Notes: generated by a model not told the origin, from the sequence alone. Counted from the stretch's first letter, positions 1-13,300 are shown. The stretch: DNA of 64,000 nt from Calliopsis andreniformis (GCF_051401765.1 NW_027480463.1:3782001-3846000); one strand, 5' to 3'. Numbers and translations are program-made.

Positions 1-542
1 CTCAATCCTCAATACTCAATCTTCAATCCTCAATCCTCAATCCTCAATCCTCAGTCCACGTTCTTCAATCCTCAATACCCAACCCTCAACCTTCAATCCT
101 CAATCCTCAATCCTCAGACCTCAAACATCAATACTTAACCCACAGTCCTCGTCCTCAATCCTCAATCCTCAATCCTCAATCCTCATTCTTCAATCCTCAA
201 TACCCGATCCTCAATCTTCAATCCTCAATCCTCAATCCTCAATTCTCAATCCTCAATCCTCAGTCCTCAGTCCTCAAACCTCAATCCTCAACCCTCAGAC
301 CTCATCGTCAATCCTCAATCCTCAATCCTCAATCCTTAATACTCAATCTTCAATCCTCAATACTCAATCTTCAATCCTCAATCCAAAATCCTCAATCTTC
401 AATCCTCAATACTCAATCTTCAATCCTCAATCCTCAATTCTGAATCCCGAATCCTCAATATTCAACACACAACACTCAACCACCAATCCTCAATACACAA
501 TGATCAATCCTCAATTCTCAATACTCAATAGAATATCCTGAA
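1..542 (+). repeat. Partial type A higher-order unit at the left edge
   Basis: This is the right-hand end of a type A unit cut by the window start. It matches the corresponding part of the next unit but is about 252 bases shorter. The CAGTCCACG marker at 52 has its counterpart at 2,798 (offset 2,746), while the H1 marker CTCTCATGG at 543 pairs with 3,541 (offset 2,998). The missing stretch corresponds to roughly 2,895-3,150 of the next unit. Confidence 0.8.
270..312 (+). repeat. Module M3 (CCTCATCGTC type), representative copy
   Basis: A run of CAGTCCTCAAACC, CAATCCTCAACCC and TCAGACCTCATCGTCAATCC. TCATCG is another six-base step, which resets phase as in M2. Copies with CAGCCCTCATCGTC occur near 2,246, 5,245, 12,025, 19,340, 31,245 and 45,302, and type B has CAGCCCTTATCGTC (near 38,383, 38,773, 51,993 and 54,482). 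Confidence 0.72.
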
Positions 543-653
543 CTCTCATGGTTCAATACTCAAACCGCAATATTCAATAATCATATCTCAATCCTCAAAC
601 ATCAATCCTAAACACTCAATCCTCAACACTCAGTCCTCTCTCTTAAAGCCTCC
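441..653 (+). repeat. Module H1 (diverged heptamer island), first of 14 copies
   Basis: This is the least heptamer-like patch of type A, running from TGAATCCCGAATCC through ACACACAACACTCAACC, GAATATCCTGAAC and CTCTCATGGTTC to TCTCTCTTAAAGCCTCC. The CTCTCATGG marker is at 543, 3,541, 6,539, 10,320, 14,835, 27,112, 32,102, 33,647, 37,367, 41,169, 46,159, 47,704, 51,428 and 61,691. Copies at 32,102 and 46,159 have GAGTATCC and TCTCTTCAAGCC variants, as expected because they are partners in the 14 kb duplication. It ends in the same CAACACTCAGTCC string as the other H modules and is probably their most diverged relative. Confidence 0.85.
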
Positions 654-777
654 ATTCTCAACCCTCAATCCTCAAGCGTCAATCCTCAATCCTCAATCCT
701 CAACACTCAATCCTCAGTCCTCAAACCTCAATACCGAATCCTCAATCCTGAATCCTCAACCTTCAGCCCTCAGTCCT

Positions 778-914
778 CAACAATCAATTGTCAATCCTCA
801 ATCCTCAACAGAATATCCTCAATTCACAGCTATCAATACTCAATCCCCATTCTTCAATCTTCAAATCTCAATCCACAAACGTCAATTCCCATCACTCAAC
901 CCTCAACACTAAGT
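778..914 (+). repeat. Module H4 (diverged heptamer island), first of 13 copies
   Basis: It starts CAATCAATTGTCAATCC, has core GAATATCCTC (811), then CAATCCCCATTCTTC, CCACAAACGTC and CAACACTAAGTCC. It begins about 240 bases after each H1, at 778, 3,776, 6,774, 10,555, 15,070, 27,347, 32,337, 33,882, 37,601, 41,404, 46,394, 47,939 and 61,926. The H1 at 51,428 alone lacks a following H4, because the 453-base deletion in the second 14 kb copy removes it. It aligns block by block with H2 and H3. Confidence 0.85.
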
Positions 915-1317
915 CCTCAATCTTCAATCCTCAATCCTCAATCCTCAATCTTCAGCCCTCAATACTCAATGTTCAATCCTCAATCCTCAATTCTCAATCC
1001 TCAATACTCAATCCTCAATCGTCAATACTCAATCCCCAATCCTCAATCTTCAATCCTCAATCCTCAATCCTCAATCCTCAATCCTCAATCCTCAATCTTC
1101 AATCCTCAATACTCAATCTTCAATCCTCAATCATCTACCCTAAATCCTCAATCCTCAATCCTCAATCCTCAATCCTCAATCTTCAATTATCAATACTCAA
1201 TCTTCAATCCTCAATCCTCAATCCTCAATCCTCAGACCTCATTCATCAATCCTCAATACCCAATCCTCAATCTTCAATCCTCAATCCTCAATTCTCAACC
1301 CTCAACCCTCAATCCTC

Positions 1318-1423
1318 AGACCTCAAACACCAATACTCAACCCTCAGTCCTCGTCCTCAATCCACAACCCTCAACCCTCAATCCTCAATCTTCAATCATC
1401 AATATTCAATCTTCAATCCTCAA
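1318..1423 (+). repeat. Module M2 (CCTCGTCCTC type), representative copy
   Basis: A recurring string of variants: TCAGACCTCAAACA, CAATACTCAACCC, CAGTCCTCGTCCTCAATCC, ACAACCC, and then CAATCATCAATATTCAATC. TCGTCC is a six-base step, so the heptamer phase slips by one base here. Other copies lie near 2,505, 4,345, 7,343, 8,504, 13,945, 22,412, 38,163, 52,774 and 62,505, and many more. Variants ending CGTCGTCAATCC (near 12,825, 17,340, 20,144, 22,960, 30,706 and 35,427) mark a subfamily. Confidence 0.75.
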
Positions 1424-1573
1424 TCCTCAATCCTCAATCATCAATCTTCAATCCTCAATGTTCAATCCTCAATACCCAATCCTCAATCTTCAATCCTCAA
1501 TCCTCAATTCTCAATCCTCGATGCTCAATCCTCAATCCTCAGTCCTCAAACCACAATCCTGAATCCTCAATCC

Positions 1574-1738
1574 TGAAACCTCAATCTTCAGGCCTCAGTC
1601 CTCAACAATCAGTTGTCAATCCTCAATCCTCAATAGAATATCGTCAGTTCAGAGTTTTCCATACGCAATACTCAATCTGCAATCTTCATATCTCTATGCA
1701 CAAACATCAATTCTCACCACTCAAACCTGAACACTCAG
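1574..1738 (+). repeat. Module H2 (diverged heptamer island), first of 13 copies
   Basis: It opens with TGAAACCTCAATCTTCAGG and continues with ACAATCAGTTGTCAATCC, core GAATATCGTCAGTTC, AGAGTTTTCC, CTGCAATCTTCATATCTC and CACCACTCAAACCTGAAC. AGAGTTTTCC is at 1,651, 4,649, 7,647, 9,736, 11,428, 14,251, 15,943, 18,752, 21,568, 24,384, 29,296, 43,353 and 62,806. Copies next to type A sequence have TCTATGCAC and those next to type C have TCTATCCAC, so the module carries a unit-type diagnostic base. Confidence 0.85.
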
Positions 1739-1800
1739 TCCCCAATCCTCAATCTTCAATCCTCAATCCTCAATCCTCAATCCTCAATCCTCAGTCCTCA

Positions 1801-1951
1801 AACCACAATCCTGGATCCTCAATCATGAATCCTCAATCTTCAGATCTCAGTCCTCAACAATCAGTTGTCAATTCTCAATCCTCAATAGAATATCATCAAT
1901 TCACAGTTTTCAATACTCAATACTCAAACTGCAATCTTTAAATCTCTATCC
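1801..1951 (+). repeat. Module H3 (diverged heptamer island), first of 24 copies
   Basis: The most frequent H module. It contains CTTCAGATCTCAGTCC, ACAATCAGTTGTCAATTC, core GAATATCATCAATTC, CACAGTTTTC, CTGCAATC and TTTAAATCTC. Cores are at 1,888, 4,886, 7,884, 11,665, 12,992, 16,180, 17,493, 18,989, 20,309, 21,805, 23,125, 24,621, 25,975, 28,212, 29,533, 30,881, 34,286, 35,595, 42,269, 43,590, 44,938, 48,343, 49,656 and 63,043. The copies at 12,992, 17,493, 20,309, 23,125, 25,975, 28,212 and 42,269 form a subgroup ending CTGCATTCTTCAAATC and then CTCGTCACTC. Confidence 0.85.
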
Positions 1952-3540
1952 TCAAACACCAATTCTCATCACTCAACCCTCAATACTCAGTCCCCAGTCC
2001 TCAATCTTCAATCCTCAATCCTCAATCCTCAATCCTCAATCCTCAACATTCAATCCTCAATACTCAATCTTCCATCCTCAATCCTCAATCCTCAATCCTC
2101 AATCCTCAATCTTCAATCCTCAATCCTCAATCCTCAATACTCAATCCTCAATACCCAATCCTAAATCTTTAACCCTCAATCCTCAATCCTCAATTCTCAA
2201 TCCTCAATCCTCAGTCCTCAGTCCTCAAACCTAAATCCTCAACCCTCAGCCCTCATCGTCAATCCTCAATCCTCAATCCTCAATCCTCAATCTTCAATCC
2301 TGAATACACGATCTTCAATCCTCAATTCTCAATACTCAATCCTCAATACTTAATCCTCAATCGTCAATCCTCAATCACCAATCCTCAATCCTCATTCTTC
2401 AATCCTTAATACCCAATCCTCAATCTTCAATCCTCAATCCTCAATCCTCAATTCTCAATCCTCAATCCTCAATCCTCAGACCTCAGACATCAATACACAA
2501 CCCTCAGTCCTCGTCCTCAATCCACAGCCCTCAATCCTCAGCCCTCAATCTTCAATCATCAATATTCAGTCTTCCGTCCTCAATCCTCAATCCCCAATCC
2601 TCAATGTTCAATCCGCAATACCCAATCCTCAATCTTCAATCCTCAATCCTCAATCCTCAATCCTCAATACTCAATCCTCAATCGTCAATCCTCAATCACC
2701 AATCCTCAATCCTCATTCTTCAATCCTTAATACCCAATCCTCAATCTTCAATCCTCAATACTCAATCTTCAATCCTCAATCCTCAATCCTCAATCCTCAG
2801 TCCACGTTCTTCAATCCTCAATACCCAACCCTCAACCTTCAATCCTCAATCCTCAATCCTCAGACCTCAAACATCAATACTTAACCCACAGTCCTCGTCC
2901 TCAATCCACAACACTCAATCCTCAATCCTCAAACTTCAGTCATCAATATTCAATCTTCAATCCTCAATCATCAATCCTCAATCCTCAATCCTCAATCCTG
3001 AATGTACAATCCTCAATACCCAATCTTCAATCTTCAATCCTCGATCCTCAATCCTCAATCCCCAATCCTCAATCCTCAATCCCCAATCCTCAATCCTCAG
3101 TCCTCAAACCACAATCCTGGATCCTCAATCCTGAATACTCAATCTTCAATCCTCAATCCTCAATCCTCAATCCTCAATCCTCATTCTTCAATCCTCAATA
3201 CCCGATCCTCAATCTTCAATCCTCAATCCTCAATCCTCAATTCTCAATCCTCAATCCTCAGTCCTCAGTCCTCAAACCTCAATCCTCAACCCTCAGACCT
3301 CATCGTCAATCCTCAATCCTCAATCCTCAATCCTTAATACTCAATCTTCAATCCTCAATACTCAATCTTCAATCCTCAATCCAAAATCCTCAATCTTCAA
3401 TCCTCAATACTCAATCTTCAATCCTCAATCCTCAATTCTGAATCCCGAATCCTCAATATTCAACACACAACACTCAACCACCAATCCTCAATACACAAGG
3501 ATCAATCCTCAATTCTCAATACTCAATAGAATATCCTGAA

Positions 3541-6538
3541 CTCTCATGGTTCAATACTCAAACCGCAATATTCAATAATCATATCTCAATCCTCAAACAT
3601 CAATCCTAAACACTCAATCCTCAACACTCAGTCCTCTCTCTTAAAGCCTCCATTCTCAACCCTCAATCCTCAAGCGTCAATCCTCAATCCTCAATCCTCA
3701 ACACTCAATCCTCAGTCCTCAAACCTCAATACCGAATCCTCAATCCTGAATCCTCAACCTTCAGCCCTCAGTCCTCAACAATCAATTGTCAATCCTCAAT
3801 CCTCAACAGAATATCCTCAATTCACAGCTATCAATACTCAATCCCCATTCTTCAATCTTCAAATCTCGATCCACAAACGTCAATTCCCATCACTCAACCC
3901 TCAACACTAAGTCCTCAATCTTCAATCCTCAATCCTCAATCCTCAATCTTCAGCCCTCAATACTCAATGTTCAATCCTCAATCCTCAATTCTCAATCCTC
4001 AATACTCAATCCTCAATCGTCAATACTCAATCCCCAATCCTCAATCTTCAATCCTCAATCCTCAATCCTCAATCCTCAATCCTCAATCCTCAATCTTCAA
4101 TCCTCAATACTCAATCTTCAATCCTCAATCATCTACCCTAAATCCTCAATCCTCAATCCTCAATCCTCAATCCTCAATCTTCAATCCTCAATACTCAATC
4201 TTCAATCCTCAATCCTCAATCCTCAATCCTCAGTCCTCATTCATCAATCCTCAATACCCAATCCTCAATCTTCAATCCTCAATCCTCAATTCTCAACCCT
4301 CAACACTCAATCCTCAGACCTCAAACACCAATACTCAACCCTCAGTCCTCGTCCTCAATCCACAACCCTCAACCCTCAATCCTCAATCTTCAATCATCAA
4401 TATTCAATCTTCAATCCTCAATCCTCAATCCTCAATCATCAATCTTCAATCCTCAATGTTCAATCCTCAATACCCAATCCTCAATCTTCAATCCTCAATC
4501 CTCAATTCTCAATCCTCGATGCTCAATCCTCAATCCTCAGTCCTCAAACCACAATCCTGAATCCTCAATCCTGAAACCTCAATCTTCAGGCCTCAGTCCT
4601 CAACAATCAGTTGTCAATCCTCAATCCTCAATAGAATATCGTCAGTTCAGAGTTTTCCATACGCAATACTCAATCTGCAATCTTCATATCTCTATGCACA
4701 AACATCAATTCTCACCACTCAAACCTGAACACTCAGTCCCCAATCCTCAATCTTCAATCCTCAATCCTCAATCCTCAATCCTCAATCCTCAGTCCTCAAA
4801 CCACAATCCTGGATCCTCAATCATGAATCCTCAATCTTCAGATCTCAGTCCTCAACAATCAGTTGTCAATTCTCAATCCTCAATAGAATATCATCAATTC
4901 ACAGTTTTCAATACTCAATACTCAAACTGCAATCTTTAAATCTCTATCCTCAAACACCAATTCTCATCACTCAACCCTCAATACTCAGTCCCCAGTCCTC
5001 AATCTTCAATCCTCAATCCTCAATCCTCAATCCTCAATCCTCAACATTCAATCCTCAATACTCAATCTTCCATCCTCAATCCTCAATCCTCAATCCTCAA
5101 TCCTCAATCTTCAATGCTCAATCCTCAATCCTCAATACTCAATCCTCAATACCCAATCCTAAATCTTTAACCCTCAATCCTCAATCCTCAATTCTCAATC
5201 CTCAATCCTCAGTCCTCAGTCCTCAAACCTAAATCCTCAACCCTCAGCCCTCATCGTCAATCCTCAATCCTCAATCCTCAATCCTCAATCTTCAATCCTG
5301 AATACACGATCTTCAATCCTCAATTCTCAATACTCAATCCTCAATACTTAATCCTCAATCGTCAATCCTCAATCACCAATCCTCAATCCTCATTCTTCAA
5401 TCCTTAATACCCAATCCTCAATCTTCAATCCTCAATCCTCAATCCTCAATTCTCAATCCTCAATCCTCAATCCTCAGACCTCAGACATCAATACACAACC
5501 CTCAGTCCTCGTCCTCAATCCACAGCCCTCAATCCTCAGCCCTCAATCTTCAATCATCAATATTCAGTCTTCCGTCCTCAATCCTCAATCCCCAATCCTC
5601 AATGTTCAATCCGCAATACCCAATCCTCAATCTTCAATCCTCAATCCTCAATCCTCAATCCTCAATACTGAATCCTCAATCGTCAATCCTCAATCACCAA
5701 TCCTCAATCCTCATTCTTCAATCCTTAATACCCAATCCTCAATCTTCAATCCTCAATACTCAATCTTCAATCCTCAATCCTCAATCCTCAATCCTCAGTC
5801 CACGTTCTTCAATCCTCAATACCCAACCCTCAACCTTCAATCCTCAATCCTCAATCCTCAGACCTCAAACATCAATACTTAACCCACAGTCCTCGTCCTC
5901 AATCCACAACACTCAATCCTCAATCCTCAAACTTCAGTCATCAATATTCAATCTTCAATCCTCAATCATCAATCCTCAATCCTCAATCCTCAATCCTGAA
6001 TGTACAATCCTCAATACCCAATCTTCAATCTTCAATCCTCGATCCTCAATCCTCAATCCCCAATCCTCAATCCTCAATCCCCAATCCTCAATCCTCAGTC
6101 CTCAAACCACAATCCTGAATCCTCAATCCTGAATCCTCAATCTTCAATCCTCAATCCTCAATCCTCAATCCTCAATCCTCATTCTTCAATCCTCAATACC
6201 CGATCCTCAATCTTCAATCCTCAATCCTCAATCCTCAATTCTCAATCCTCAATCCTCAGTCCTCAGTCCTCAAACCTCAATCCTCAACCCTCAGACCTCA
6301 TCGTCAATCCTCAATCCTCAATCCTCAATCCTTAATACTCAATCTTCAATCCTCAATACTCAATCTTCAATCCTCAATCCAAAATCCTCAATCTTCAATC
6401 CTCAATACTCAATCTTCAATCCTCAATCCTCAATTCTGAATCCCGAATCCTCAATATTCAACACACAACACTCAACCACCAATCCTCAATACACAAGGAT
6501 CAATCCTCAATTCTCAATACTCAATAGAATATCCTGAA
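3541..6538 (+). repeat. Type A higher-order unit, 2,998 bases, copy 2
   Basis: The H1 marker repeats at 3,541 and 6,539, and the H2 marker AGAGTTTTCC at 4,649 and 7,647, both with period 2,998. This copy shares private variants with the unit starting at 10,320 rather than with its direct neighbours: CTCGATCC near 3,868 and 10,646, CTCAACACTC near 4,302 and 11,081, and TTCAATGCTC near 5,110 and 11,890. Similarity that skips a neighbour suggests that a block of more than one unit was duplicated. Confidence 0.9.
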
Positions 6539-9500
6539 CTCTCATGGTTCAATACTCAAACCGCAATATTCAATAATCATATCTCAATGCTCAAACATCA
6601 ATCCTAAACACTCAATCCTCAACACTCAGTCCTCTCTCTTAAAGCCTCCATTCTCAACCCTCAATCCTCAAGCGTCAATCCTCAATCCTCAATCCTCAAC
6701 ACTCAATCCTCAGTCCTCAAACCTCAATACCGAATCCTCAATCCTGAATCCTCAACCTTCAGCCCTCAGTCCTCAACAATCAATTGTCAATCCTCAATCC
6801 TCAACAGAATATCCTCAATTCACAGCTATCAATACTCAATCCCCATTCTTCAATCTTCAAATCTCAATCCACAAACGTCAATTCCCATCACTCAACCCTC
6901 AACACTAAGTCCTCAATCTTCAATCCTCAATCCTCAATCCTCAATCTTCAGCCCTCAATACTCAATGTTCAATCCTCAATCCTCAATTCTCAATCCTCAA
7001 TACTCAATCCTCAATCGTCAATACTCAATCCCCAATCCTCAATCTTCAATCCTCAATCCTCAATCCTCAATCCTCAATCCTCAATCCTCAATCTTCAATC
7101 CTCAATACTCAATCTTCAATCCTCAATCATCTACCCTAAATCCTCAATCCTCAATCCTCAATCCTCAATCCTCAATCTTCAATCCTCAATACTCAATCTT
7201 CAATCCTCAATCCTCAATCCTCAATCCTCAGTCCTCATTCATCAATCCTCAATACCCAATCCTCAATCTTCAATCCTCAATCCTCAATTCTCAACCCTCA
7301 ACCCTCAATCCTCAGACCTCAAACACCAATACTCAACCCTCAGTCCTCGTCCTCAATCCACAACCCTCAACCCTCAATCCTCAATCTTCAATCATCAATA
7401 TTCAATCTTCAATCCTCAATCCTCAATCCTCAATCATCAATCTTCAATCCTCAATGTTCAATCCTCAATACCCAATCCTCAATCTTCAATCCTCAATCCT
7501 CAATTCTCAATCCTCGATGCTCAATCCTCAATCCTCAGTCCTCAAACCACAATCCTGAATCCTCAATCCTGAAACCTCAATCTTCAGGCCTCAGTCCTCA
7601 ACAATCAGTTGTCAATCCTCAATCCTCAATAGAATATCGTCAGTTCAGAGTTTTCCATACGCAATACTCAATCTGCAATCTTCATATCTCTATGCACAAA
7701 CATCAATTCTCACCACTCAAACCTGAACACTCAGTCCCCAATCCTCAATCTTCAATCCTCAATCCTCAATCCTCAATCCTCAATCCTCAGTCCTCAAACC
7801 ACAATCCTGGATCCTCAATCATGAATCCTCAATCTTCAGATCTCAGTCCTCAACAATCAGTTGTCAATTCTCAATCCTCAATAGAATATCATCAATTCAC
7901 AGTTTTCAATACTCAATACTCAAACTGCAATCTTTAAATCTCTATCCTCAAACACCAATTCTCATCACTCAACCCTCAATACTCAGTCCCCAGTCCTCAA
8001 TCTTCAATCTTCAATCCTCAATCCTCAATCCTCAATCCTCAACATTCAATCCTCAATACTCAATCTTCCATCCTCAATCCTCAATCCTCAATCCTCAATC
8101 CTCAATCTTCAATCCTCAATCCTCAATCCTCAATACTCAATCCTCAATACCCAATCCTAAATCTTTAACATTCAATCCTCAATCCTCAATTCTCAATCCT
8201 CAATCCTCAGTCCTCAGTCCTCAAACCTAAATCCTCAACCCTCAGCCCTCATCGTCAATCCTCAATCCTCAATCCTCAATCCTCAATCTTCAATCCTGAA
8301 TACACGATCTTCAATCCTCAATTCTCAATACTCAATCCTCAATACTTAATCCTCAATCGTCAATCCTCAATCACCAATCCTCAATCCTCATTCTTCAATC
8401 CTTAATACCCAATCCTCAATCTTCAATCCTCAATCCTCAATCCTCAATTCTCAATCCTCAATCCTCAATCCTCAGACCTCAGACATCAATACACAACCCT
8501 CAGTCCTCGTCCTCAATCCACAGCCCTCAATCCTCAACCCTCAATCTTCAATCATCAATATTCAGTCTTCCGTCCTCAATCCTCAATCCCCAATCCTCAA
8601 TGTTCAATCCGCAATACCCAATCCTCAATCTTCAATCCTCAATCCTCAATCCTCAATCCTCAATCCTCAATCCTCAATCCTCAATCCTCAATCCTCAATC
8701 CTCAGTCCTCAACCTTCAATCCTCAATACTCAATCTTTAATCCTCAATCCTCAATCCTCAATCTTCAATCCTCAATCCTCAATCCTCAATCCTCAATCCT
8801 CAATCCTCAGTCCTCAATCCTCAATCCTCAATCTTCAATCCTCAATACTCAATCTTCAATCCTCAATCCTCAATCCTCAATCCTCAGTCCACGTTCTTCA
8901 ATCCTCAATACCCAACCCTCAATCTTCAATCCTCAATCATCAATCCTCAGACCTCAAACATCAATACTCAACCCACAGTCCTCGTCCTCAATCCACAACA
9001 CTCAATCCTCAATCCTCAATCTTCAATCCTCAATCATCAATCCTCAATCCTCAATCCTCAATCCTCAATCCTCAATGTACAATCCTCAATACCCAATCTT
9101 CAATCTTCAATCCTCGATCCTCAATCCTCAATCCCCAATCCTCAATCCTCAATCCCCAATCCTCAATCCTCAGTCCTCAAACCACAATCCTGAATCCTCA
9201 ATCCTGAATCCTCAATCTTCAATCCTCAATCCTCAATCCTCAATCCTCAATCCTCATTCTTCAATCCTCAATACCCGATCCTCAATCTACAATCCTCAAT
9301 CCTCAATCCTCAATTCTCAATCCTCAAATCTCAATACCCAATCCTCAATCTTCAATCCTCAATCCTCAATCCTCAATTCTCAACTCTCAATCCTCAATCC
9401 TCAGACCTCAAACATCAATACTCAACCCTCGGTCCTCGTCCTCAATCCACAACCCTCAACCCTCAATCCTCAAACTTCAATCATCAATATTCAATCTTCA

Positions 9501-10319
9501 ATCCTCAATCCTCAATCCTCAATCATCAATCCTCAATCCTCAATGTTCAGTCCTCAATACCCAATCCTCAATCTTCAATCCTCAATCCTCAATTCTCAAT
9601 CCTCGATGCTCAATCCTCAATCCTCAGTCCTCAAACCACAATCCTGAATCCTCAATCCTGAAACCTCAATCTTCAGGCCTCAGTCCTCAACAATCAGTTG
9701 TCAATCCTCAATCCTCAATAGAATATCGTCAGTTCAGAGTTTTCCATACGCAATACTCAATCTGCAATCTTCATATCTCTATCCACAAACATCAATTCTC
9801 ACCACTCAAACCTGAACACTCAGTCCCCAATCCTCAATCTTCAATCCTCAATCCTCAATCCTCAATCCTCAATCCTCAGTCCTCAAACCACAATCCTGGA
9901 TCCTCAATCCTGAATACTCAATCTTCAATCCTCAATCCTCAATCCTCAATCCTCAATCCTCATTCTTCAATCCTCAATACCCGATCCTCAATCTTCAATC
10001 CTCAATCCTCAATCCTCAATTCTCAATCCTCAATCCTCAGTCCTCAGTCCTCAAACCTCAATCCTCAACCCTCAGACCTCATCGTCAATCCTCAATCCTC
10101 AATCCTCAATCCTTAATACTCAATCTTCAATCCTCAATACTCAATCTTCAATCCTCAATCCAAAATCCTCAATCTTCAATCCTCAATACTCAATCTTCAA
10201 TCCTCAATCCTCAATTCTGAATCCCGAATCCTCAATATTCAACACACAACACTCAACCACCAATCCTCAATACACAAGGATCAATCCTCAATTCTCAATA
10301 CTCAATAGAATATCCTGAA
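6539..10319 (+). repeat. Hybrid higher-order unit, 3,781 bases (type A with type C insert)
   Basis: The unit starts as type A and follows it to about 8,700. It then switches to sequence like the type C unit at 13,200-14,250 (offset about 4,500), carrying a second H2 module (marker at 9,736), and returns to type A at about 9,905. The result is 783 bases longer than a standard A unit. The switch points lie in plain heptamer tract, as expected for unequal exchange between similar repeats; that mechanism is inferred. Confidence 0.82.
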
Positions 10320-13300
10320 CTCTCATGGTTCAATACTCAAACCGCAATATTCAATAATCATATCTCAATCCTCAAACATCAATCCTAAACACTCAATCCT
10401 CAACACTCAGTCCTCTCTCTTAAAGCCTCCATTCTCAACCCTCAATCCTCAAGCGTCAATCCTCAATCCTCAATCCTCAACACTCAATCCTCAGTCCTCA
10501 AACCTCAATACCGAATCCTCAATCCTGAATCCTCAACCTTCAGCCCTCAGTCCTCAACAATCAATTGTCAATCCTCAATCCTCAACAGAATATCCTCAAT
10601 TCACAGCTATCAATACTCAATCCCCATTCTTCAATCTTCAAATCTCGATCCACAAACGTCAATTCCCATCACTCAACCCTCAACACTAAGTCCTCAATCT
10701 TCAATCCTCAATCCTCAATCCTCAATCTTCAGCCCTCAATACTCAATGTTCAATCCTCAATCCTCAATTCTCAATCCTCAATACTCAATCCTCAATCGTC
10801 AATACTCAATCCCCAATCCTCAATCTTCAATCCTCAATCCTCAATCCTCAATCCTCAATCCTCAATCCTCAATCTTCAATCCTCAATACTCAATCTTCAA
10901 TCCTCAATCATCTACCCTAAATCCTCAATCCTCAATCCTCAATCCTCAATCCTCAATCTTCAATCCTCAATACTCAATCTTCAATCCTCAATCCTCAATC
11001 CTCAATCCTCAGTCCTCATTCATCAATCCTCAATACCCAATCCTCAATCTTCAATCCTCAATCCTCAATTCTCAACCCTCAACACTCAATCCTCAGACCT
11101 CAAACACCAATACTCAACCCTCAGTCCTCGTCCTCAATCCACAACCCTCAACCCTCAATCCTCAATCTTCAATCATCAATATTCAATCTTCAATCCTCAA
11201 TCCTCAATCCTCAATCATCAATCTTCAATCCTCAATGTTCAATCCTCAATACCCAATCCTCAATCTTCAATCCTCAATCCTCAATTCTCAATCCTCGATG
11301 CTCAATCCTCAATCCTCAGTCCTCAAACCACAATCCTGAATCCTCAATCCTGAAACCTCAATCTTCAGGCCTCAGTCCTCAACAATCAGTTGTCAATCCT
11401 CAATCCTCAATAGAATATCGTCAGTTCAGAGTTTTCCATACGCAATACTCAATCTGCAATCTTCATATCTCTATGCACAAACATCAATTCTCACCACTCA
11501 AACCTGAACACTCAGTCCCCAATCCTCAATCTTCAATCCTCAATCCTCAATCCTCAATCCTCAATCCTCAGTCCTCAAACCACAATCCTGGATCCTCAAT
11601 CATGAATCCTCAATCTTCAGATCTCAGTCCTCAACAATCAGTTGTCAATTCTCAATCCTCAATAGAATATCATCAATTCACAGTTTTCAATACTCAATAC
11701 TCAAACTGCAATCTTTAAATCTCTATCCTCAAACACCAATTCTCATCACTCAACCCTCAATACTCAGTCCCCAGTCCTCAATCTTCAATCCTCAATCCTC
11801 AATCCTCAATCCTCAATCCTCAACATTCAATCCTCAATACTCAATCTTCCATCCTCAATCCTCAATCCTCAATCCTCAATCCTCAATCTTCAATGCTCAA
11901 TCCTCAATCCTCAATACTCAATCCTCAATACCCAATCCTAAATCTTTAACCCTCAATCCTCAATCCTCAATTCTCAATCCTCAATCCTCAGTCCTCAGTC
12001 CTCAAACCTAAATCCTCAACCCTCAGCCCTCATCGTCAATCCTCAATCCTCAATCCTCAATCCTCAATCTTCAATCCTGAATACACGATCTTCAATCCTC
12101 AATTCTCAATACTCAATCCTCAATACTTAATCCTCAATCGTCAATCCTCAATCACCAATCCTCAATCCTCATTCTTCAATCCTTAATACCCAATCCTCAA
12201 TCTTCAATCCTCAATCCTCAATCCTCAATTCTCAATCCTCAATCCTCAATCCTCAGACCTCAGACATCAATACACAACCCTCAGTCCTCGTCCTCAATCC
12301 ACAGCCCTCAATCCTCAACCCTCAATCTTCAATCATCAATATTCAGTCTTCCGTCCTCAATCCTCAATCCCCAATCCTCAATGTTCAATCCGCAATACCC
12401 AATCCTCAATCTTCAATCCTCAATCCTCAATCCTCAATCCTCAATCCTCAATCCTCAATCGTCAATCCTCAATCCTCAATCCTCAGTCCTCAAACCTCAA
12501 TCCTGGATCCTCAATCCTGAATCCTCAATCTTCAGTCCTCAATACCCAATGTTCAGTCCTCAATCCTCAGTTCTCAATCCTCAATACTCAATCCTCAATC
12601 GTCAATCCTCAATCCCCAATCCTCAATCTTCAATCCTCAATCCTCAATCCTCAATCCTCAATCCTCAATCTTCAATCCTCAATACTCAATCTTCAATCCT
12701 CAATCCAAAATCCTCAATCCTCAATACCAGATCCTCAATCTTCAATCCTCAATCCTCAATCCTCAATTCTCAATCCTCAATCCTCAATCCTCAGACCTCA
12801 GGCATCAATACTCAACCCTCAGTCCTCGTCGTCAATCCACAACCCTCAATGCTCAATCCTCAATCCTCAATCCTCAATCCTCAATCCTCAATCCTCAGTC
12901 CTCAAACCACAATCCTGGATTCTCAATCATGAATCCTCAATCTTCAGATCTCAGTCCTCAACAATCAGTTGTCAATTCTCAATCCTCAATAGAATATCAT
13001 CAATTCACAGTTTTCAATACTCAATACTCAATCTGCATTCTTCAAATCTCTATCCACAAACATCAATTCTCGTCACTCAACCCTCAACACTCAGTCCTCA
13101 ATGTTCAATCCTCAATCCTCAATTCTCAATCCTCAATCATCAATCCTCAATCTTCAATAATCAATCCTCAATCCTCAATACTCAATCCTCAATTCTCAAT
13201 CATCAATCCTCAACCTTCAATCCTCAATACTCAATCTTTAATCCTCAATCCTCAATCCTCAATCTTCAATCCTCAATCCTCAATCCTCAATCCTCAATCC

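Larger units (their letters stand above)
543..3540 (+). repeat. Type A higher-order unit, 2,998 bases, copy 1
   Basis: The boundary is set, arbitrarily but consistently, at the CTCTCATGG string inside module H1. Within the unit the GAATATC cores fall in the order H1 (531, just left of the boundary), H4 (811), H2 (1,636) and H3 (1,888), followed by about 1.6 kb with M2 and M3 modules before the next H1. The same marker order and spacing recur exactly 2,998 bases later. It differs from copy 2 by scattered substitutions, for example near 869 (A here, G in copy 2) and near 1,187 (TTATCAATAC here, TCCTCAATAC in copy 2). Confidence 0.9.

Noticed and set aside
441..653. H1 as a transposon remnant or tRNA-like sequence
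   Set aside because: There are no terminal inverted repeats, target duplications, promoter boxes or clover-leaf pairing that I can see. It aligns with the other H modules, which are heptamer-derived.
1137..1145. CCCTAAA (plant-type telomere string) near 1,138, 4,136, 27,707, 41,765 and 62,286
   Set aside because: It occurs once per unit, in the same place in each A-type copy, so it is an inherited variant of the heptamer and not a telomere remnant.
1606..1618. ACAATCAGTTGT in the H modules as an operator-like inverted repeat
   Set aside because: The stem is only ACAA/TTGT with a four-base gap. It is explained by two neighbouring heptamer variants and is disrupted in H4 and H6.
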